Shown here one piece after another: positions 1 through 5,470 of a stretch of 5,470 nucleotides of DNA (positions are counted from its first letter, which is position 1; every line of letters begins with the position of its first letter). A program made the position numbers and the translations under genes. Below the pieces are notes generated by a model that was not told the origin of the DNA, searched no databases, and saw only the letters and a program-made list of their open reading frames with translations. The DNA is from Flavobacteriales bacterium (GTDB lineage: Bacteria > Bacteroidota > Bacteroidia > Flavobacteriales_D > SKUL01): contig SKUL01000205.1 of NCBI GenBank assembly GCA_007129985.1, positions 1-5,470 on the forward strand. Direction: 5' to 3'.

Positions 1-1914
1 GGATTCAGTAATGCGGATGGCACGCCATACGTCGCGCCATGGGATACGCTGAGTTTCTCGGCCAACTCCGGACTTTTTAACGAGCCTTTTAATCTAACAA
101 TCAATCATTCTGATCCGGAAACCAAGATTTTCTACACATTGAATGGCAGTAACCCCGATACTTCCGCTATTCTTTACGAGAGCTTTATTCCCATTCAGAA
201 TCGCACCCAGGAGCCCAACCACCTGAGCAGCATACAAACCACAGCTTCCAACGCCAGTCACCCCTATCATTGGATAGCTCCTGACGGTCAGGTATTCAAG
301 GGGACTGTTATAAAGGCACAATCCTTCCTAAACGGCGCGGCTGCCTCACCGATTTATACCCAAACCTATCTGGTTGATGAAGACATTGCCAATCGGTTCA
401 ATGGACTTCCTATTGTCTCTATCGTCACTGATTCGCTGAATCTTTTCGATTACGACCACGGAATCTATACACCGGGACGGGCCGCAGACGAAGAAACCTA
501 TGGTACCTTCTGGTGGGGACACGGGAACTTTTTTGGAAGAGGAATGGAATGGGAAAGACCGGCACATCTAACCCTGTTTGAAAGTGACGGTACCATTGCC
601 CTGAACCAACCGATAGGAATCCGCATTCACGGCCAGAGCTCCCGTTCATTGCCCCTGAAATCGCTTCGGCTCTACGCGCGTAACCAGTATGGCAAAGGCA
701 CCATGGATTACGCGTTTTTTCCGTGGCGCGATGTAACGCAGTATGAGAGAATATTACTCCGTCAAAGCGGAAACGACTTTCCATTTAATTATTTCGCTGA
801 TGGTTTATCATCCTTGCTCGCAGAGGGGTTGGAGGTAGAAAAGCAAGACTACCGTCCGGCCGTGGTTTTCATAAACGGAGAGTTTTGGGGCATGATGAAT
901 TTTCGCGACCGCATTGATCACAGGTTTTTTGAATACGCGGCGAACGTAGATGATTCAGAGGAAAACCTTACGGTTATGTCGAGTTGGGAAGAAGCTTCGA
1001 TGGGCAGCCCATCTGATTTTCTAAACATACTTGAATACCTCAGCTCGCATGATCTTTCTGATCAGGAACACTACACTCACGTCATCAGCCATTTTGACCT
1101 GGCTAGTTTACTCGATTACTTCATTACCAAAATTTACATCGGGGTATATGATTGGCCCGGAAACAACAACCGATTTTGGCGACACGAGACGGATTCTCCT
1201 TTTTGGCGCTGGATTTATTTTGACAATGATGCCTGCTTGGTCTTTCCGGAGTTTAACTCGATAGAGCACGCTACAGCTGACGACGGCCCTTCATGGCCCA
1301 ACCCACCTGTTTCAACACTGCTGCTGCGTTCATTGCTTGAAAACGAAGAGTTTAAAGCACTATTTCTTGAGCGGTTTGAGTATCTGATGCTGCATCGTTT
1401 TACAGAGGAGAATATCAGTCATCTTACCGACAGCATTCTAAGCATCATTTCACCGGTAATGCCTGAGCACATTGCGCGTTGGCGCTATCCGGCGAGTGTT
1501 GACGTCTGGGCCAATGAAGTTGAATTGATCAGACAGTTTGCCAAAGATCGGCCGTGTTACATGTTGAGTCATCTGGTTGATTTTTTCAACATAGCAGACC
1601 CGCAATACGGCCAGGGTATTTGTGACTCCATAGCAACCCCTGTACCTCCCGCAATAGCAACTTCGGATGCGTTTGTATTGTGGCCCAACCCTGCAACAGA
1701 TTTTTTGAATATCAGAACCAAAGAGGCTGAAACTATTCTTTCAGTTGATTGCTTCGACCTTTCAGGACGATTGGTACATCGCTTCGCAATGCCGCATTCC
1801 CGGGCAGGAGAAAACATCACCTTTTCGGTAAGCAACCTCCCATCCGCACCTTACCTATTGCGCATCCAAACCGAAAACAATGTTTGGCACGCGCGGTTTA
1901 TCAAATCCCAGTAA
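1..1914 (+). CDS. CotH kinase-like secreted protein with T9SS sorting tail (5' partial)
   Basis: The frame is open from the first base, so the gene starts upstream; 637 codons are visible and the stop is TAA at 1912-1914. The ATG/TTG candidates near 139 fall inside a domain and are not the true start. Codons about 10-130 resemble a chitobiase/beta-hexosaminidase C-terminal domain (IFYTLNGSNPD, then GTVIKAQSF and a closing YLVDED). Codons about 137-500 resemble the CotH kinase family: PIVSIVTDS, GIRIHGQSSRS followed by PLKSLRLYARNQYG, VFINGEFWGMMNFRDR (about 289-304), YDWPGNNNRFWR and WRWIYFDNDA (about 383-411), the latter with the acidic pair expected for metal binding. Codons about 559-637 match a T9SS type A sorting domain (VLWPNPATDFLNI, FDLSGRLV, then a final Arg/Lys-containing strand). 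Family knowledge: CotH of Bacillus spores is an atypical protein kinase; T9SS tails direct outer-membrane export and are usually cleaved. Substrate and role here are unknown. A signal peptide and perhaps a lamin-tail domain would be expected upstream. Confidence 0.9.
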   Translation, partial: GFSNADGTPYVAPWDTLSFSANSGLFNEPFNLTINHSDPETKIFYTLNGSNPDTSAILYESFIPIQNRTQEPNHLSSIQTTASNASHPYHWIAPDGQVFKGTVIKAQSFLNGAAASPIYTQTYLVDEDIANRFNGLPIVSIVTDSLNLFDYDHGIYTPGRAADEETYGTFWWGHGNFFGRGMEWERPAHLTLFESDGTIALNQPIGIRIHGQSSRSLPLKSLRLYARNQYGKGTMDYAFFPWRDVTQYERILLRQSGNDFPFNYFADGLSSLLAEGLEVEKQDYRPAVVFINGEFWGMMNFRDRIDHRFFEYAANVDDSEENLTVMSSWEEASMGSPSDFLNILEYLSSHDLSDQEHYTHVISHFDLASLLDYFITKIYIGVYDWPGNNNRFWRHETDSPFWRWIYFDNDACLVFPEFNSIEHATADDGPSWPNPPVSTLLLRSLLENEEFKALFLERFEYLMLHRFTEENISHLTDSILSIISPVMPEHIARWRYPASVDVWANEVELIRQFAKDRPCYMLSHLVDFFNIADPQYGQGICDSIATPVPPAIATSDAFVLWPNPATDFLNIRTKEAETILSVDCFDLSGRLVHRFAMPHSRAGENITFSVSNLPSAPYLLRIQTENNVWHARFIKSQ

Positions 1915-1926
1915 TTGACAGCCATT

Positions 1927-1961
1927 AAAAAAGGTCGCTCCCATCATAGGAACGACCTTTT
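1927..1961. terminator. Bidirectional Rho-independent terminator between convergent genes
   Basis: AAAAGGTCG (1929-1937) is perfectly complementary to CGACCTTTT (1953-1961). Inside, after one C-A mismatch, TCC (1939-1941) pairs with GGA (1949-1951), leaving a 7-base loop. Read on the minus strand the stem ends in six U residues (bases 1932-1927), and on the plus strand in four (1958-1961). It lies 12 bases after the CotH-like stop and about 24 bases after the yqeY-like stop, so it can end both transcripts. The longer U run suggests better function for the minus-strand division operon. Confidence 0.85.
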
Positions 1962-1985
1962 CTGACCTTAACCACAAAGTCAGTT

Positions 1986-2438
1986 TCAGCCTTGAAGCAA
2001 CTCGCGTACTATTTGTGATATCAACTTACCATCGGCTTTTCCGGCCAACTCCTTGGTAGCAGCCCCCATCACTTTGCCCATATCGGCCATGGAAGTTGCC
2101 CCCACGCTCGATACGATTCCGGCAACCACCTTGCGTACTTCATCTTCGCTCATTGCCTCTGGCAAGTAATTCTCGATGACTGCCGCCTGGGCTTCCTCGT
2201 CAGAGGCGAGGTCATCTCTGCCTTGCTGACGGAAAATTCCGGCAGCTTCCACGCGTTGCTTATGCAGTTTTTGCAGCATTTTGTTTGCTACATCATCCGG
2301 AATTTCATCATCCGCTCCAGCCTTAGTGCCTTCCAGAAGCAGTGCAGCCTTGATGGCGCGCAAGGCCTCCAACGTGTGCCGGTCCTTGGCGCGCATTGCG
2401 GTTTTGATGTCCTCGTTAATCTGATCTACAAGTGCCAT
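1986..2438 (-). CDS. GatB/YqeY domain-containing protein
   Basis: This 150-residue protein has the usual length of stand-alone YqeY proteins. Family-like blocks are visible in order: AMRAKDRHTLEALRAIKAAL at residues 14-33, QRVEAAGIFRQQGRDDLA at 61-78, IENYLPEAMSEDEV at 88-101, and DMGKVMGAATKEL then GKADGKLISQIV at 119-144. It is predicted to be soluble and mostly helical, with no signal peptide. Family knowledge: YqeY resembles the C-terminal, tRNA-contacting part of GatB of the Asp-tRNA/Glu-tRNA amidotransferase, but stand-alone YqeY has no firmly established reaction. The ATG at 2436-2438 is chosen because it starts right at the family N-terminus. It follows the ftsZ stop by two bases, which suggests translational coupling. 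It is the last gene before the terminator. Confidence 0.92.
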   Translation of the reverse strand: MALVDQINEDIKTAMRAKDRHTLEALRAIKAALLLEGTKAGADDEIPDDVANKMLQKLHKQRVEAAGIFRQQGRDDLASDEEAQAAVIENYLPEAMSEDEVRKVVAGIVSSVGATSMADMGKVMGAATKELAGKADGKLISQIVRELLQG

Positions 2439-2440
2439 AT

Positions 2441-4099
2441 CTAATCTACGTTATCGTGCAGAAAAGAATTGTTTTGGCGAAGTTCAGAGCGGCCCTCTTC
2501 CTCACCGTCCTCAGACAATGAAAAGCGCGAAACACTGCTTTCAGATGAATGCGGTGGTTCATTGAGGCGAATATTCCGACGCTTGTATGCCGGTTCGTCC
2601 TCCAGATCGCTCAAACCCGAAGGTGTTCTGAGTCTTGACGTAACCTCACGTATGTGTTGCATGCGCTGTGTGCTTATCTTCTGGATTTCCTCGCGGCTCA
2701 TGGAGGGCGATGGCTGCCACTCCTCTTTTGGCGCAGACTCCTTTTCAAAATCTTCTGCAACTGCGTCACTGCTCAATTCGGGAAGTTCATCTTCCAGAGT
2801 GTACACTTTACGCTGGGGGGTTTCCTCAGGCTGAGCTTCCTCAGCTTTGTTTGAAGACGCAGTCTCTTCTTCACGCTCCGCTTGACGCATATAAGGCTCT
2901 TCGGGTGCGTTTTCGTTATCAAACTTCAGAGGCATTTGCGAATGTGAAGTGTTCTGGGGTTTCAGGAAAGGCTCTTCCTGCTCGTCCTGCACTGTTGAGT
3001 CATCTGCAGGAGGGGGTTCAGCTACGCCGGTTGGTTTGGTTATCGGTGCATTAATGGCATTACCAACCGGAGTGCTATCGGATTTATCGGTGAGTTCATG
3101 CACAACTTTTGCGGGCTCTTCAGGCTCAAGATCCGGGGTAAGCTTGTGCTTGAATCCGGTTGCAATGACCGTAACACTCAACTTATCTCCGAGCGATTCA
3201 TCCATTGCATGACCCCAGATTACATCGGCCGTTGAACCCGCCGCATCCTGAATGTAGTCAGTGATTTCGGTGATCTCATCCATAGATACATCATCGTTTC
3301 CGTAGGTGATGTTCAGCAGCACGTAGCGCGCTCCGCGAATGTCATTGTCGTTGAGCAGAGGCGACTCAAGTGCGTTTTGAACGGCAACCATGGCGCGATC
3401 CTCACCCTCGGCCCACGCAGAGCCCATGATGGCCACTCCGCTTTCGCGCATCACCGTGTTCACGTCATTCATGTCCACGTTGATATCTCCCGTAACCGAC
3501 ACTACTTCAGCAATACCTTTTGCTGCAGTGGTCAATACATCGTCGGCTTTGGCAAAGGCCTCCTTAAGTTTGAGGTTACCGCCAATCTCGCGGAGCTTAT
3601 CATTTTTGATAATCAAAAGGGTATCTACTGCTTTGCGCATAGCCTCAATTCCGGCATCAGCCTGCAGTTTTCGCTTTTTTCCTTCAAAGGCAAAAGGCAT
3701 GGTTACGATTCCCACAGTGAGAATACCCATGTCTTTGGCCGCCTGGGCTATTACAGGAGCTGCACCGGTACCGGTACCGCCACCCATCCCAGCGGTGATA
3801 AACACCATGTGGGTGTTTTTTTCAAGTATGGCCTTCACATCGTCGATGTTTTCAACGGCGGCGTTTCGGCCTACTTCAGGAATACTACCGGCGCCACGTC
3901 CTTCGGTTAGGCTTGAACCAAGTTGAATTTTTGTAGGTACCGGATTGCTGTCGAGGGCCTGTGCGTCTGTATTGCAAATAAGGAAATCTACGCCTTTGAT
4001 GCCGTAGTTGTACATGTGCTTTACAGCGTTTCCGCCTCCTCCGCCAACGCCTACCACCTTGATGATAGAACTTTGGTCTTTAGGCAAATCAAACTTCAT
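2441..4099 (-). CDS. ftsZ: Cell division protein FtsZ
   Basis: FtsZ is the tubulin-like GTPase that polymerises into the cytoplasmic Z-ring and recruits the divisome. In this 552-residue protein the nucleotide-binding domain shows VGVGGGGGNAV (about 16-26), NTDAQAL (43-49) and the tubulin signature GGGTGTG (106-112). The catalytic T7 loop reads NVDMND (207-212), with the acidic residues needed to activate GTP hydrolysis in the next subunit. The C-terminal subdomain ends near residue 320 (VIATGFKHKL). It is followed by an acidic, Glu/Pro/Ser-rich linker of about 220 residues, far longer than the roughly 50 of Escherichia coli; long linkers are common in Bacteroidota. A helix-prone, more basic block lies at about 468-512. 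The extreme C-terminus NNSFLHDNVD is in the place of the conserved peptide that binds FtsA and other partners. The ATG at 4097-4099 gives the normal N-terminus. ftsA lies 46 bases upstream. All key residues are present. Confidence 0.98.
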   Translation of the reverse strand: MKFDLPKDQSSIIKVVGVGGGGGNAVKHMYNYGIKGVDFLICNTDAQALDSNPVPTKIQLGSSLTEGRGAGSIPEVGRNAAVENIDDVKAILEKNTHMVFITAGMGGGTGTGAAPVIAQAAKDMGILTVGIVTMPFAFEGKKRKLQADAGIEAMRKAVDTLLIIKNDKLREIGGNLKLKEAFAKADDVLTTAAKGIAEVVSVTGDINVDMNDVNTVMRESGVAIMGSAWAEGEDRAMVAVQNALESPLLNDNDIRGARYVLLNITYGNDDVSMDEITEITDYIQDAAGSTADVIWGHAMDESLGDKLSVTVIATGFKHKLTPDLEPEEPAKVVHELTDKSDSTPVGNAINAPITKPTGVAEPPPADDSTVQDEQEEPFLKPQNTSHSQMPLKFDNENAPEEPYMRQAEREEETASSNKAEEAQPEETPQRKVYTLEDELPELSSDAVAEDFEKESAPKEEWQPSPSMSREEIQKISTQRMQHIREVTSRLRTPSGLSDLEDEPAYKRRNIRLNEPPHSSESSVSRFSLSEDGEEEGRSELRQNNSFLHDNVD

Positions 4100-4145
4100 G
4101 ACTGTATCTGTTTTTGTGGTTAAAGACTGTTTCTTGTTTCAATTT

Positions 4146-5419
4146 TTACTGTTCGCCGCCATCCTCAAGCCACTCCCGGCCAATGGCAACGATTTTTTCC
4201 AGGAAATTGCCGTTGCGTTTCATAGAATGACTTTTTACAGTAGGTGCTTCTTCCATTTTCGGACGGCTGTACTGCTGAAAACCTTTGATGACCAAACCAA
4301 CTCCTGTTGAGTTAATCGGGCTGGCAAGGTTCTGTATTGAGTTTTTGCCCAAGTGTTCGTTGGGATATCCGATGCGGGTATCCATGCCGGTTACAAACTC
4401 AAATAGCTGGTTGATATGACGCAGATTGGCGCCACCACCTGTTACAACGATTCCGGCAATAAGCTGCTTCTCAAAGCCCGAACTCTTGATTTCGTAATGC
4501 ACGTGCTCAATGATTTCTTCGGCGCGGGCGCGAATGATGCTTGAGAGGTTGTAGAGCGAAATCTCCTTGGGCTCACGGCCTCGCAAACCGGGAATACACA
4601 CAATTTCGTTGCTCTGGCTTTCGTGGCTGATGGCTGATCCAAACTTGCACTTCAACAGCTCAGCCTGCTTTTTCATGATGGTGCAGCCCGTTTTGATGTC
4701 TTCGGTAATGGCATTGCCACCAAAAGGAATCACGGCTGTATGACGAATGATACCATCCTGGAAAATGGCAACATCGGTGGTTCCACCCCCAATATCTACC
4801 AGAACTACACCTGCCTCTTTTTCCTCCTCACTTAGCACAGCCTCCGAAGATGCAAGCGGCTCCAGAATGAGGTCGGCCACTTCAAGTCCGGCCTTGGCCA
4901 CGCACTTGTAGATGTTCTTGGCAGCAGCAATCTGACCGGTGATGATGTGGAAATTGGCTTCCAGACGAATACCCGACATACCCACGGGATCTTTGATTCC
5001 CTGCTCATTATCCACAATGTACTCCTGCGGAAGCACATGAATAATCTCCTCGCCGGGCAGCATCACGAGTTTGTACATATCGTCAATCAGGGCGTCCACG
5101 TCCTTTTGACCAATTTCGTCATCAATGCTATTGCGGGTATGGATGCCACGGTGCTGCAGGCTCTTAATGTGCTGACCCGCAATTCCTACGTTAACCACCT
5201 TTATCTCCTCCCCGCTTTGCTCCTCCGCTTGCTGTACGGCAGCCTTGATAGATTGCACGGTTTTTCGATGTTGGAAACAACGCCCCGCGAAACCCCGACC
5301 GATTCGGATTTTCCGTAGCCGATGATTTCAATTTTGTTGAATTCCGTTTTGCGGCCAACAAGGCAGGCAATTTTGGTGGTTCCGATGTCTAGTCCGACGA
5401 TGATTTCTGGTGATTCCAT
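4146..5419 (-). CDS. ftsA: Cell division protein FtsA, reading frame broken near codon 53
   Basis: FtsA is an actin/Hsp70-fold ATP-binding protein that anchors FtsZ to the inner membrane. The ATG at 5417-5419 opens a frame with the phosphate-1 motif GLDIGTTKIACLVG (9-22). That frame continues to NIEK (50-53), then reads 19 unrelated residues to a TAA at 5201-5203. The rest of FtsA lies in the next frame, from 5258 down to the TAA at 4146-4148. Joined with one added base, the protein has 424 residues, close to the 420 of E. coli FtsA. In joined numbering the 1C-type region follows residue 80 (NVGIAGQHIKS at about 77-87). Phosphate-2 is VDIGGGTTDVAIF (208-220) and the adenosine motif is VVTGGGANL (325-333). 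The end, NFLEKIVAIGREWLED (about 405-420), resembles the amphipathic membrane-targeting helix. The GTG at 5258 could start only a protein lacking phosphate-1, so I do not choose it. ftsQ ends 4 bases upstream. Confidence 0.93.
5261..5265 (-). other. Apparent frameshift site in ftsA (run of five A)
   Basis: On the minus strand the coding sequence reads GAA AAA CCG TGC, giving E-K-P-C and then nonsense. Adding one A to the five-A run gives GAA AAA ACC GTG CAA, that is E-K-T-V-Q-S-I-K, which continues directly into the downstream FtsA frame. The upstream frame stops at 5201-5203, so the two frames overlap by about 60 bases. The join sits in the stretch between the phosphate-1 strand region and the following helix of FtsA. 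Confidence 0.88.
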
Positions 5420-5423
5420 GTGA

Positions 5424-5470
5424 TTATTTTTTGCTGCAAACGATTTGGTTCTTGTATTTCAGGTTGATGA
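5424..5470 (-). CDS. ftsQ: Cell division protein FtsQ, last 14 codons (3' end only)
   Basis: Only the C-terminal tail lies in the window: INLKYKNQIVCSKK followed by TAA at 5426-5424. FtsQ is a bitopic inner-membrane protein with a POTRA and a beta domain in the periplasm, and it scaffolds FtsB/FtsL and later divisome proteins. The identification rests on two points: a strand of the form hydrophobic-x-L-x-Y-x-N-Q-hydrophobic-V, like the closing beta strand of FtsQ, and its place directly before ftsA as in standard dcw clusters. Its stop is 4 bases before the ftsA ATG, so translation of the two is probably coupled. Fourteen residues are too few for a firm call by sequence alone. Confidence 0.75.
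   Translation of the reverse strand, partial: INLKYKNQIVCSKK

Noticed and set aside
139..141. TTG as the start of the CotH-like gene.
   Set aside because: The frame is open and domain-like from base 1 (YTLNGSNPD spans this site), so the true start is outside the window.
425..784. Minus-strand open frame of 119 residues within the CotH-like gene.
   Set aside because: It is antisense to a well-supported coding region and has no family-like motif.
1962..1983. CTGAC/GTCAG inverted repeat with a 12-base loop.
   Set aside because: Five base pairs with a large loop are expected by chance; the adjacent hairpin is far stronger.
3765..3785. Short repeated ACCGGT/GGTACC pattern that looks palindromic.
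   Set aside because: It encodes the Gly-Thr-Gly-Thr-Gly of the FtsZ signature motif, so the coding sequence explains it.
3377..3926. Two overlapping plus-strand open frames of about 177 residues each, opposite ftsZ.
   Set aside because: They lie antisense to the most conserved part of ftsZ, show no recognisable domain, and follow from its codon composition.
4100..4145. The ftsA-ftsZ gap as a possible separate ftsZ promoter.
   Set aside because: I found no TAnnTTTG-like Bacteroidota promoter element, terminator or hairpin there, only an A-rich leader and a chance ACTGT repeat.

Overview
The window reads as ordinary chromosome of a member of the Bacteroidota, probably of Flavobacteriia-like affiliation. 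Three things support this: a C-terminal type A sorting domain of the type IX secretion system (T9SS) on the first gene, an FtsZ ending in NSFLHDNVD behind a very long acidic linker, and A-rich leaders without Shine-Dalgarno motifs before every visible start codon. The genus cannot be read from the sequence.

Layout. Positions 1-1914 (+ strand) hold the 3' part of a large secreted protein gene: a chitobiase/hexosaminidase-C-like domain, then a CotH-type kinase-like domain, then a T9SS sorting tail. Its 5' end lies outside the window. A strong hairpin at 1927-1961 sits between this gene and the convergent minus-strand genes and can serve as a terminator for both. From 5470 down to 1986 (minus strand) runs the end of the division and cell wall (dcw) cluster in the order ftsQ (last 14 codons only), ftsA, ftsZ and a GatB/YqeY-family gene. 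The gaps are 4, 46 and 2 bases and no terminator lies between them, which suggests one transcript.

The division genes act together. FtsQ is the periplasmic/inner-membrane scaffold of the divisome. FtsA is the actin-like protein that ties FtsZ to the membrane. FtsZ is the tubulin-like GTPase that forms the Z-ring. The YqeY-like protein resembles the tRNA-binding tail of GatB and may link translation to this operon, but its role is not known from the sequence.

The most notable anomaly is that ftsA is split into two frames. The first 53 residues, including the phosphate-1 motif of the ATPase, lie one frame away from the remaining 370 residues. The break maps to a run of five A residues (minus strand) at 5261-5265, where a sixth A would restore a typical 424-residue FtsA. 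A sequencing or assembly indel is the likeliest cause; a true mutation or -1 slippage is less likely. I found no CRISPR array, RNA gene, insertion sequence, phage gene or clearly new system here.
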